DNA from: a virus
Direction: 5' to 3' (one strand)
IMG/VR virus record: IMGVR_UViG_3300043640_000359
Span: 1 to 59,537 of that record
DNA length: 59,537 nucleotides
The position numbers and the translations under genes were made by a program. The notes beneath the pieces are model-generated. The model saw only the letters and a program-made list of their open reading frames with translations. It did no database searches and was not told the origin of the DNA. This document shows positions 14,842 to 22,247 of this stretch, piece after piece; the stretch's first letter is position 1, and every line of letters begins with the position of its first letter.

Positions 14842-15735
14842 ATGTGTGTGACGCGGATCACCTGCTCGAGCAACGGCGGCATGCACACCGCGCACGAGAG
14901 TCACACGGCGGTGGCGCGGCAAGACTGGGAGGCAATGAAACGGTTGGGCTGCGTGTGGTGGAATCGCCAGACGCAGCGATGGGAACGCGAATGGCCGCTG
15001 GCCTTGTGGGGATACGACGTGGCGCAGTATCGCGCCGCGCAAGATGGGCACCTCCCGTGGCGAGAGATCGCACCCCACCCAACGGCCGCAACGATTTGTG
15101 TCGAGGAGTTTTACCAAGCTGCCGGCGCGCGTGGCGTAGCGCCTCAGTCGCGGAAACAAACGGGAGCCGATCGAGTAGGCTCCGAGTGGGAACGGACCGC
15201 ACCATCGAACCCGGCTCCCGTTCCGCGAACAACCAACACGGCCACTTCAAGAGGAGAAGGCACCATGGTCACGAAGAAGAAAGCGAAGTCCCCGAAGAGC
15301 GCCGCGCGTGCGGCGAAGAAGGCCGCGAAGAAGACGGCAACCGCCACCACGGCCGCAGCCGGCGGACGCAACTGGAACCAGAGCTACAAGTATCTGAAGT
15401 CGCCGGGCGACACGGGTGCCGAGACCAGCAACCGCTACGCCGTGTTCACGGCCATCAAGGAGCTCCGCTCGGGCACTGCCGACGAGATCGCCAAGGCCGC
15501 GGTGAAGGCCGGCCTGGAGACCACGCAGGACGCCCGGTCGCAGACCATGATCTTCCTGCGGCAGTTTGCGGCCGAAGGGTCGGTCGAGGTCGTGCGGTCC
15601 ACCAAGGCCAAGGCCGAGGCCACGCCGGCCGTCGAGAAGGCTCCCAAAGCGACGACCGCCAAGCCGCGTGTCCGCCTGAGGGTCGCCAAGAAGAAGACCA
15701 AGGCGGACCAGGCAGAGGCTCCGGCGACGACCTAG
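14842..15735 (+). CDS. DUF5710-like segment in frame with a basic winged-helix-like protein
   Basis: One uninterrupted frame of 297 residues made of two unlike parts. Residues 14-60 resemble DUF5710 (a short motif, DWEAMKRLGCVWWNRQTQRW). A weakly structured linker follows. From Met142 (ATG 15265) there is a 156-residue unit: a Lys/Ala-rich histone-like N-terminus (AARAAKKAAKK), a winged-helix-like core of about 70 residues (NRYAVFTAIKELRSGTADEI) and a second Lys/Ala/Pro-rich tail. ATG 15265 has an excellent ribosome site, so the C-terminal part is certainly made on its own; the long form is less sure. The C-terminal product looks like a nucleoid-type DNA-binding protein. Confidence 0.55.
   Translation: MCVTRITCSSNGGMHTAHESHTAVARQDWEAMKRLGCVWWNRQTQRWEREWPLALWGYDVAQYRAAQDGHLPWREIAPHPTAATICVEEFYQAAGARGVAPQSRKQTGADRVGSEWERTAPSNPAPVPRTTNTATSRGEGTMVTKKKAKSPKSAARAAKKAAKKTATATTAAAGGRNWNQSYKYLKSPGDTGAETSNRYAVFTAIKELRSGTADEIAKAAVKAGLETTQDARSQTMIFLRQFAAEGSVEVVRSTKAKAEATPAVEKAPKATTAKPRVRLRVAKKKTKADQAEAPATT
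15249..15267 (+). promoter_or_regulatory. Strong internal ribosome binding site and start
   Basis: AAGAGGAGAAGG followed by CACC and ATG 15265. This site marks the start of a separate 156-residue basic DNA-binding protein (15265-15735) inside the longer frame. Confidence 0.7.
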
Positions 15736-15775
15736 GCTGGACAGCTCCGGGAACCCTCCTGGGCTAGCAAGCAAC

Positions 15776-15797
15776 CGGAACGGAACGGAGCGATCGG
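15776..15797 (+). promoter_or_regulatory. GGAACG-repeat leader, copy 6
   Basis: CGGAACGGAACGGAGCGATC before ATG 15799, GGAG eight bases from the start. Confidence 0.55.
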
Positions 15798-15798
15798 G

Positions 15799-16041
15799 AT
15801 GGTGCTACTACGTCGTCGCAAGAAGAAGGTGAAGTCGACCGGGGACGCGACCCCGCAACGCCGGTCGATTCTCACCATGACCTTTCGCTACTCCACAGAC
15901 GCGCGCATCGGGTTGGGAGCGGAGCTCGGCAAAGAGCCGGGTGAGTATGTGTGGGAGCCGGTCATGGCCGACCACATTCGTACAATCGTCAACGCAGAAG
16001 TGACGCGCCTGGAAGCGCGCGCACGAAAGGTGAAGCGATGA
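15799..16041 (+). CDS. Hypothetical small basic protein
   Basis: 80 residues with a Lys/Arg-rich N-terminus (LLRRRKKKVK) and a helical C-terminus. Preceded by a GGAACG leader. ATGA overlap with the next gene. Function unknown. Confidence 0.6.
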   Translation: MVLLRRRKKKVKSTGDATPQRRSILTMTFRYSTDARIGLGAELGKEPGEYVWEPVMADHIRTIVNAEVTRLEARARKVKR

Positions 16042-16283
16042 GACTCCTCCTACACATGTGTGTCGTCGTGCTGTGGACCGCGGCGGCGATCGGTCTCGCG
16101 TTTCAGGTTGCGGTGAACTGGCCCACACGGCCGGTGATGTCGCTGATCTGCGCGATCGGATTTCTCGCGGTGATCTCGCAACTGCGGATCACGGCGGATC
16201 GAGTGCCGATGGGTTGGGAGCAACGGCTCCCTCTCGACAGTGAACGGAAGTGGATGTTCGTGCAACGCGATCGGAGCCTGTGA
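16038..16283 (+). CDS. Small two-helix membrane protein
   Basis: 81 residues, two hydrophobic helices (about 5-25 and 31-48) and a basic cytosolic tail. It overlaps both neighbours by one to four bases. Function unknown. Confidence 0.6.
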   Translation: MRLLLHMCVVVLWTAAAIGLAFQVAVNWPTRPVMSLICAIGFLAVISQLRITADRVPMGWEQRLPLDSERKWMFVQRDRSL

Positions 16284-16510
16284 TGAGCGACCTGCAGAGA
16301 ATGAACGGTGTCGTGCGCACCGTGGTATCGGACCGCGGCTTTTTCTTCATCCGCGCCGAGAACGGGGTGGACTACTTCGCGCACATGGAAGACCTGGTCG
16401 ACGCCGGCAACGTGCGCGTGGAGATCAACACACGTCTCTCGTTCACCGCCACGCAGACCGGTAAGGGTCCGCGCGCACGACAGGTGGAAGCGTTTTCGGC
16501 CGCGGAGTAG
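16283..16510 (+). CDS. Cold-shock domain protein (CspA-like)
   Basis: 75 residues. GVVRTVVSDRGFFFIR and DYFAHMEDL align with the RNP1 (KGFGFI) and RNP2 (DVFVH) motifs of the five-stranded cold-shock OB fold, with the usual length of about 70. Cold-shock proteins bind single-stranded RNA and act as RNA chaperones or antiterminators. RNP1 is altered (RGFFFI) but keeps aromatics. It stands just before the helicase gene. Confidence 0.85.
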   Translation: MSDLQRMNGVVRTVVSDRGFFFIRAENGVDYFAHMEDLVDAGNVRVEINTRLSFTATQTGKGPRARQVEAFSAAE

Positions 16511-16512
16511 CC

Positions 16513-17880
16513 ATGCGCACTCTCTACCCGCACCAGCAAGAAGCGCTTGCCTACGCCGGCTCCCGCTCGGCCATCGCGCTCTACATGCAGATGCGCTTGG
16601 GCAAGAGCACCGTCGCCATGCGATGGCTCAAGGGGATTGGCGCGAGTCGTGTGCTACTGGTGGCACCGGGACCCACACACTACGACTGGGCCGACGAAGC
16701 CGCGCGGGAGGCGTGGGGCGTGCTGTCGCTTACCGAGTTGAAGAAGGAACAGCGCGTTCCGGCGATTGTGGCACAGCGGCGCGACGATGACATTCTCTTC
16801 ACCATCCATTACGAAGGTCTCCGTGTGCATCCCCAGTTACTGAACCTGGACTGGGACGCTATCGTCCTCGACGAGAGCACACGCATTCGCAACCCGAAGG
16901 CCGCGATCACGAAGCTGCTCATCCGCAAATCCGCGCACATCCCCAACCGCGCGCTGCTCAGCGGTGAGCCGGCACCCGAAGGCCCGTTGGACTACTTCGC
17001 GCAGTCCTGTTTCCTGGTCGGGCACTTCATGGGCTACGATAACTTCTGGGCGTTCCGCCAGAAGAAGATGCATCAAACCTTTGCCGCATGGGCGTGGTCG
17101 CCGAACAAAGGCGTCAACGACGAGATCCGCACCTTCATGCACGACATGGCGTTCTTCAAGACGCGCAAGCAAGCCGGCCTGGCGAGCAAGACCGTGAAGC
17201 AACGCCGTATGATCGAGCTCGATCCCGTGCAGAAACGCTACCTGCGCGAGCTGAAGAAGGATCTCGAGATTCAAGACCTCGACGTGTCCACCAAGTTCAC
17301 CGTCGCCACACAGGCGTGGATGCAGAAGATTGCCGGTGGCTTCGCGCCAGACGCGGCCGGCACTTTGATTTCGAATGCCAAGACGGACGAGCTGATCCGA
17401 CTCCTGCAGGGAGAACTGAAACGTGAGAAGGTCGTGGTGTGGTTCAACTACAACCATGAACTGAAGCACGTGTTCTACGAGCTGCGCAAGAAGGGCATCA
17501 CATGCACACGCCTGAGCGGCCAGACACCGCGCGCCAAGCGTCGCGGCCGGATCGAAAAGTTTCGCGGGACGAACTACCAAGTTATCTTGGTGCAGTTGCG
17601 GCTGGGTTTGTTTGGCTTGGACCTCTCAGTGGCGGATACGGCCGTCTACTACTCGAACTCCTACGAATACGAGGTGCGCTCGCAGAGCATCGAGCGTATC
17701 GAGCACATGCGGAAGATCAAAGCCGGCGTAACCACGCTAGTGATTGACCTCGTGACCAAGGGCACCACCGACGAAGATGTCGTGGCCGCGCTCAACGACA
17801 AACAGATGACGGCCAAGAAGTTCAAGCAGCGGCTCGCCATCCGCACTATGGAACGCATTCGTCCGGGACGTGCCGCATGA
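16513..17880 (+). CDS. SNF2-like superfamily 2 helicase
   Basis: 455 residues. Starts with the Q-motif-like YPHQQEAL; motif I is MRLGKST (27-33, equivalent to GxGKT), motif II is DEST (120-123), and motif III is in the LLSGEPAPEGPLDYFAQ stretch. The second RecA domain has VVVWFNYNHELKHVF, LSGQTPRAKR, a motif V (LRLGLFGLDL) and a motif VI-like RSQSIERIEHMRK. Phage SNF2-type proteins of this length are thought to remodel replication forks or remove proteins from DNA. GGAG lies upstream of the ATG. ATGA overlap with the next gene. Confidence 0.85.
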   Translation: MRTLYPHQQEALAYAGSRSAIALYMQMRLGKSTVAMRWLKGIGASRVLLVAPGPTHYDWADEAAREAWGVLSLTELKKEQRVPAIVAQRRDDDILFTIHYEGLRVHPQLLNLDWDAIVLDESTRIRNPKAAITKLLIRKSAHIPNRALLSGEPAPEGPLDYFAQSCFLVGHFMGYDNFWAFRQKKMHQTFAAWAWSPNKGVNDEIRTFMHDMAFFKTRKQAGLASKTVKQRRMIELDPVQKRYLRELKKDLEIQDLDVSTKFTVATQAWMQKIAGGFAPDAAGTLISNAKTDELIRLLQGELKREKVVVWFNYNHELKHVFYELRKKGITCTRLSGQTPRAKRRGRIEKFRGTNYQVILVQLRLGLFGLDLSVADTAVYYSNSYEYEVRSQSIERIEHMRKIKAGVTTLVIDLVTKGTTDEDVVAALNDKQMTAKKFKQRLAIRTMERIRPGRAA

Positions 17881-18131
17881 CCATCACCGTGAGAGAGCAA
17901 GTGTTCGAGTTCATCGAGACGCATCCGTTCCTGACGGCGTGGAAGATCTCGTCCGCGCTCGGACTGAAGTCCAGCACCGTGTCGTCGGTGTTGCGGAAGG
18001 AGTGGGAGCGTGGTCGCATCGAGCGGTGCCTGGTGGACTCGCCTGGTGTCCCGATCCGCGGCTCGCTGACACCGGTCGAGAAGAGCTCCGGCGCGATGTA
18101 CTACTTCCCCGCGCAAGCGCCATGGCGGTGA
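17877..18131 (+). CDS. Winged-helix transcription regulator
   Basis: 84 residues. VREQVFEFIETHPFLTAWKI followed by SALGLKSSTVSSVLRKEWERGRIER is a standard winged helix-turn-helix (MarR/ArsR-like) with wing and a short C-terminal strand. Likely a phage regulator acting on DNA. ATGA overlap with the helicase gene. Confidence 0.75.
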   Translation: MTITVREQVFEFIETHPFLTAWKISSALGLKSSTVSSVLRKEWERGRIERCLVDSPGVPIRGSLTPVEKSSGAMYYFPAQAPWR

Positions 18132-18451
18132 GGCGCAAGCGTCCGCGGCCGGTCGTCATTCCGCCGTCGCGGTTTCGCTGCCAGTGTGTGGGCTGTCGCA
18201 ACTTGGTTCCGTTCGAGAGGTTCACGTGCCACGAGTGCTTCCTGTTTTGCCGGCCACCACAACGCGTCTCCGACGGACACCGAAGGTTTCGGCTCAACGC
18301 TACCTGGGGATCGACCCCGGCCTTACAGGCACAGGCATCGCCTCGATCGAAATCACCGGGGACGGTGTTGAGATTCTCGACGCGCGTGTCTACGTCCCCA
18401 AGCGTAAATACGAGTGGACCGGCCGCGCGATCCTCGTCGCCAGAGAGGTAG
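18122..18451 (+). CDS. Zinc-finger frame overlapping the resolvase gene (uncertain)
   Basis: 109 residues from ATG 18122. The first 55 look protein-like: a basic start, then CQCVGC and CHECFLFC, a clear double Cys knuckle. Beyond about base 18290 the frame runs antiphase through the resolvase gene and loses protein character. Three explanations: a real overlapping gene, an N-terminal zinc finger of the resolvase joined by a -1 frameshift, or a one-base assembly error. Confidence 0.35.
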   Translation: MAVRRKRPRPVVIPPSRFRCQCVGCRNLVPFERFTCHECFLFCRPPQRVSDGHRRFRLNATWGSTPALQAQASPRSKSPGTVLRFSTRVSTSPSVNTSGPAARSSSPER

Positions 18452-18795
18452 CCGAGGCGTGGCGGGACATGGGCCGCAACTACACCGGTGCCATGTGGTG
18501 CGCGGTGGAGATGACGGAGTTCTTTGCTGCGGCACATCGCGCCATGGGATGGAAGACGGGCGACCTCCAGCGGCTGACGTTCCTCTGCGGGTCGATCTAC
18601 ACGGCGCTGGCACAAGAAGATGGTGACGCCTTTACCACCATGGTGCGGACGTCGGAGTGGAAGGGCAACCTCTCGAAAGAGCAAACGATTCGCCGGCTCC
18701 AGCGCACACTCGGCCGCGCGCTGGAACCACACGACGTGCAAACGCATGCGTGGGATGCACTCGGCATCGCGATGTGGAAAGCCGGCCGGTTCTAA
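18226..18795 (+). CDS. RuvC-like Holliday junction resolvase
   Basis: 189 residues. YLGIDPGLTGTGIA carries the first catalytic Asp (residue 30), CAVEMTEFF supplies the Glu, and the C-terminal THAWDALGIAMW supplies the last acidic pair of the RNase H fold. It would resolve branched DNA before packaging and in recombination. GTG 18226 is chosen because GAGAGG lies six bases upstream. An earlier GTG at 18184 adds 14 residues. See the overlapping zinc-finger frame at 18122. Confidence 0.8.
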   Translation: MPRVLPVLPATTTRLRRTPKVSAQRYLGIDPGLTGTGIASIEITGDGVEILDARVYVPKRKYEWTGRAILVAREVAEAWRDMGRNYTGAMWCAVEMTEFFAAAHRAMGWKTGDLQRLTFLCGSIYTALAQEDGDAFTTMVRTSEWKGNLSKEQTIRRLQRTLGRALEPHDVQTHAWDALGIAMWKAGRF

Positions 18796-18807
18796 CGGAG
18801 CGGAACG
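18794..18807 (+). promoter_or_regulatory. GGAACG-type leader, copy 7
   Basis: AACGGAGCGGAACG abuts ATG 18808; GGAG is seven bases from the start. Confidence 0.5.
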
Positions 18808-19410
18808 ATGGCAGTCAGAACACACACTCAATCGTCGTATGACCCACTGGTGCTCACACACCCAGTGATGATCGTCGGTGATCTTGATGTCTCCGTGAGG
18901 TCCGCAATTCTTGATCATGTCGGTCATGTCTTCAAGAAGATCGAACGTACCGACGACGGGTTGACACTTCACGTCGATCAAATCGATCCATCGGCGATGT
19001 CCGGGAAGAAGAAATGGGTGTGGTTGAAGGTGATCATGGCCCTCATCCGCATCCACAAGGCCGCTGCCTACGTGTCGTTGACTCTTCGTCGTGAGGACCG
19101 ACATAAACTATACCAGGCTCTTCGTTGTGTTTACGAGACGCCCGCGCCACGATGGAAAGCTTCATACGTAATCACTGCGTGGTTGGGTGGATTCTCGAGA
19201 TTTGAGGTGTCGTCAGAAGACGCGACGGACGATCAGATTGACGCGTGGAAACGGCAACGCCGGTCCAACAAGGTTTCACTGAAGAGTTTTCATAAGAGAC
19301 ACCCAGAACGGAAACCTAGTCATCGCGCTCGATACATCGCCAAGAAAGCTGACAAGCCACGAGATCCGTTGTCGTCGGTGAAAAAGATCGTCAAGGCGGT
19401 GCAAGCATGA
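18808..19410 (+). CDS. Hypothetical protein, AT-richer than neighbours
   Basis: 200 residues. An N-terminal alpha/beta part (about 1-130) and a very basic C-terminal tail (KRQRRSNKVSLKSFHKRHPE and onward) suggest nucleic-acid binding. Codons ending in A or T and AGA codons are clearly more common than in the genes on either side, suggesting recent acquisition. It sits between resolvase and nuclease. No family recognised. Confidence 0.65.
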   Translation: MAVRTHTQSSYDPLVLTHPVMIVGDLDVSVRSAILDHVGHVFKKIERTDDGLTLHVDQIDPSAMSGKKKWVWLKVIMALIRIHKAAAYVSLTLRREDRHKLYQALRCVYETPAPRWKASYVITAWLGGFSRFEVSSEDATDDQIDAWKRQRRSNKVSLKSFHKRHPERKPSHRARYIAKKADKPRDPLSSVKKIVKAVQA

Positions 19411-20438
19411 AGCTCAAAGTGAAACGCAAGCCGGCCGTCACAAAACAGGAGCTGACGCCCGAGCAACAGATCGGAAACTTCTACCGGCCCGAACGCGACG
19501 GTGTCACGTTCTCGCTGCTGTCGAACTGGACCAACTGCCGGGAGAAGGCGTTGCAATCGCTCCTGGGGATGACCAGCAAGGCCGAAGGCATGGGTCGTGT
19601 CTACGGCACCATCGTGCATGCCATCGACCAGCAGGCGCGCGACGAGCATAAGGCCGGCAAATTGAAGAAGCCTCCATCTAACGAATGGATTTCAATCCAG
19701 ATCAAACGTCTCGAGGCTCTCTGGAAAGAAGAGAATCCTCTAGCCAGCAAAGAGACGCTCGAGAATCTCGAGATGTCGCTGCTACTCGCTGACAACGTCA
19801 TGCCATACTACTTCAGGTATTGGCAAGACGATTTCAAGAAGATGAAGCATACGCGCATCGAGAGCACCTTCAAGCTACCGGCACCCGGCACCTTTCTCCG
19901 TGGCAAGATGGACGGTAACTTCGTGATGGTCGACGCACCCAAGAGCGGCTCATGGTTGCTGGAGACAAAGACGAAGTCCCGACTAGGAGACGCCGGTGAA
20001 ACAAACCTGGTGGACACACTGGGCTACGAGCTACAGGTGAACACCTACCTGGTCGCGCTGAACGAAATCGACGGCGTGACGCCGGCCGGCGTGCTCTACA
20101 ACATCGTGCGTCGGCCCGGTCTGCGACCCAAGGTGGGCGAGTCCCCGGTGCAGTTTGCCGAGCGCGTCACCGAGGACGTGAAGAAGCGACCGGACTTCTA
20201 CTTCATTCGCTTCCGCATGTCGGTGGAGAAAGGCGAGATCCGCGAGCAGGGCGTGAAGCTGCATGCCCGTATCCAGGAGTTCATGAAGTGGTATCGCGGC
20301 GAGAGCGCACACTACAACAACTCTGACCACTGCGAGAACAAATACGGCACCTGCGAGTTCATCAAGATCTGCGCGCACGGTGATCGCAGCGGTCACTACA
20401 AGCGGCCCACGGTGTTCCGCGAGTTGGAGGAGCTGTGA
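19407..20438 (+). CDS. Cas4/RecB-like PD-(D/E)XK nuclease
   Basis: 343 residues. FSLLSNWTNCREK opens the domain with the first Cys; IVHAIDQQ holds the His; LRGKMDGNFVMVD the catalytic Asp; WLLETKTKS the ExK pair; and LGYELQVNTYLVAL the QxxxY motif of the RecB family. Three C-terminal Cys (HCENKYGTCEFIKIC) complete a probable 4Fe-4S cluster, as in Cas4 and AddB. Phage homologues act in recombination and end processing. The ATGA overlap and the adjacent RecA-like, SSB and polymerase genes support this. Confidence 0.85.
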   Translation: MKLKVKRKPAVTKQELTPEQQIGNFYRPERDGVTFSLLSNWTNCREKALQSLLGMTSKAEGMGRVYGTIVHAIDQQARDEHKAGKLKKPPSNEWISIQIKRLEALWKEENPLASKETLENLEMSLLLADNVMPYYFRYWQDDFKKMKHTRIESTFKLPAPGTFLRGKMDGNFVMVDAPKSGSWLLETKTKSRLGDAGETNLVDTLGYELQVNTYLVALNEIDGVTPAGVLYNIVRRPGLRPKVGESPVQFAERVTEDVKKRPDFYFIRFRMSVEKGEIREQGVKLHARIQEFMKWYRGESAHYNNSDHCENKYGTCEFIKICAHGDRSGHYKRPTVFRELEEL

Positions 20439-21271
20439 TGAAAGCGGAGCTGCTGATCCTCGGTGGTGGGTTCGTGGGCCAGTTGATCCACACGGTGTTC
20501 CCGCATGGCACCGTGTTGGACTGGCGAGCTGCGCCGCGCAACGGTGAGACGATGGTGCAGAACCGCTCCTTCGGTCCACAGTATTTGTGGCAACCGTTGG
20601 AGGGATTCGACTGCACACCCTTCAAGATCTTCACCACCGTCGACGGCGCGTTCGCGCGGCCAGAGAACGTGGCACGCTACAAAGCCAAGGTGGGCAAGGG
20701 TCACGAGACGGACTGGGGGATGCAGTTCGAGACCGTCACCACCGGCTATGACATCGCGATGCCGGATGTGCCGGTGTCCTACGGTCATCGCGCCACACAC
20801 ATCGATGTGGCATCGCGCACGGTCTACTTCGATGGGCAACCGCCGCGCGTGTACAGCCGGCTGTTCTCCACCATCCCGTTGTATGCGCTGTTCGAGTTGC
20901 TCGGCCACGTGGACATCGCACAGGACTTCAGCTACGCGCCCATCTTCGTCGCCAGTGGCTACGACCAACGTCGGCCCAGCAACGGGTCCATGTGGGTGGA
21001 CTACCGCAGTCAGCCGGCGGACCCGGTCTACCGTGTGACCTCTCGGCATGGCACCATGCACGAGGAAGCCTTGCAGCCGCTGGCGCCGCGGAGTTGCCGA
21101 CGGATCATCCCCGGCAAACTCTACCCGCACGCACACGTGGCAGCGATGCACGCGGTGTTGGCGTCGTACAACATCTTCTGCTTCGGCCGCTACGCCACGT
21201 GGGATGGTGACGAGCTGGCCCACCAGACCTACGACAAGATTCGCAGCTGGCAGGCGGTGGTCAATGACTGA
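20438..21271 (+). CDS. FAD/NAD(P)-binding oxidoreductase-like protein
   Basis: 277 residues. LLILGGGFVGQ is a Rossmann dinucleotide-binding loop, and the C-terminal NIFCFGRYATWDGDELAHQTY resembles the second flavin-contact motif of amine-oxidase and UDP-galactopyranose-mutase-like proteins. Shorter than those enzymes (about 370-450 residues), so the substrate domain is reduced. Its neighbours (nucleotide pyrophosphatase-HAD, ThyX-like) suggest a role in nucleotide chemistry, perhaps flavin supply or base modification; this is inference. GGAGGAG precedes the start. Confidence 0.65.
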   Translation: MKAELLILGGGFVGQLIHTVFPHGTVLDWRAAPRNGETMVQNRSFGPQYLWQPLEGFDCTPFKIFTTVDGAFARPENVARYKAKVGKGHETDWGMQFETVTTGYDIAMPDVPVSYGHRATHIDVASRTVYFDGQPPRVYSRLFSTIPLYALFELLGHVDIAQDFSYAPIFVASGYDQRRPSNGSMWVDYRSQPADPVYRVTSRHGTMHEEALQPLAPRSCRRIIPGKLYPHAHVAAMHAVLASYNIFCFGRYATWDGDELAHQTYDKIRSWQAVVND

Positions 21272-22247
21272 ACAAACCGAACTGGAACGAATCTGGGAGG
21301 ATCAGCGCGCGTTCAACGCGTTGCTCCGTCCCGCTCCTACGGACGAAGCGGAGCGTGGGCAGCTGACCAAGGACATGGTCATCCTTCTGACGGACGAGCT
21401 GCACGAACTCCTCCGCACCACGGTGTGGAAGAAACATCGCAACACTCCGCACCGCGGCAATCGACCGCACACCATCGAAGAGCTCGCGGACGCCTTCAAG
21501 TTCTTCATCTCGCTGTGCCAGGTGCACGACGTCACGGTGGACCAGCTCCTGAGGATGTACTGGGACAAAACAGCCGTGGTCAAGCAGCGCTATGACAGTG
21601 AATGGAAAGCGCAGCTAACCGACTGCGTGGTCGTGGATATCGACAACGTCATTGGCGACTACATCACGTGCATATGCCAGTGGCTCGCTATTCAGTATCC
21701 CAGCATCCCCGTGTCCAAGCTAAACGAGATTCGGCGTGAGGGTCGGTGGGTGAACGCGCAGAGCCTCGGCATCCCCGAGCCGCGGTGGCAGCTGATCAAG
21801 CACACGTTCCGCACGAGCGGCGCGAAGCGCGACATGCCGGTGTTCCCCGATGCCAAGCGCTTCCTCGAAGGGATGCGCGCCATGGGATTGCAAATCGTGT
21901 TGCTGACCAGCCGCCCGATCGACGGCTACCCCAACATGTACACCGACACCATCCTCTGGCTGCAGAAGAGTGGCCTGCTGTTCGACCACGTGTGGTGGGC
22001 CCACGACAAACCCGAGGCGCTGCAGAATCGCGACATTGTGGACCACGTGGTGGCCGCAGTGGACGATGACATGAAGTTCGTATCGGCGTATCGCGCGGCC
22101 GGTATCCCGGTGTTTCATCTGGTGCGTGGCGCATCGGTGACGGGCGTAGGCGCGAGCAACGGCGTGCACACGGTGTCGTCGTTGCATCACATTCAACCGA
22201 TCTTGACTCGACTGATCCTGGAGGCAACGGATGTACGACGACGCTAA
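21264..22247 (+). CDS. MazG/dUTPase-like domain fused to HAD phosphatase
   Basis: 327 residues with two domains. Residues 30-112 follow the all-alpha NTP pyrophosphatase plan (TDELHELL at 43-50, then EELADAFKF at 72-80). Residues 120-327 form a HAD-family hydrolase: VVVDIDNVIG (nucleophile Asp125, acid/base Asp127), LLTSRP as motif II and VAAVDDDMKF as motif IV. The logical product is a bifunctional enzyme that takes a (d)NTP to monophosphate and then to nucleoside, or strips an unwanted dNTP. It overlaps the ThyX-like gene by 17 bases. Confidence 0.75.
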   Translation: MTEQTELERIWEDQRAFNALLRPAPTDEAERGQLTKDMVILLTDELHELLRTTVWKKHRNTPHRGNRPHTIEELADAFKFFISLCQVHDVTVDQLLRMYWDKTAVVKQRYDSEWKAQLTDCVVVDIDNVIGDYITCICQWLAIQYPSIPVSKLNEIRREGRWVNAQSLGIPEPRWQLIKHTFRTSGAKRDMPVFPDAKRFLEGMRAMGLQIVLLTSRPIDGYPNMYTDTILWLQKSGLLFDHVWWAHDKPEALQNRDIVDHVVAAVDDDMKFVSAYRAAGIPVFHLVRGASVTGVGASNGVHTVSSLHHIQPILTRLILEATDVRRR

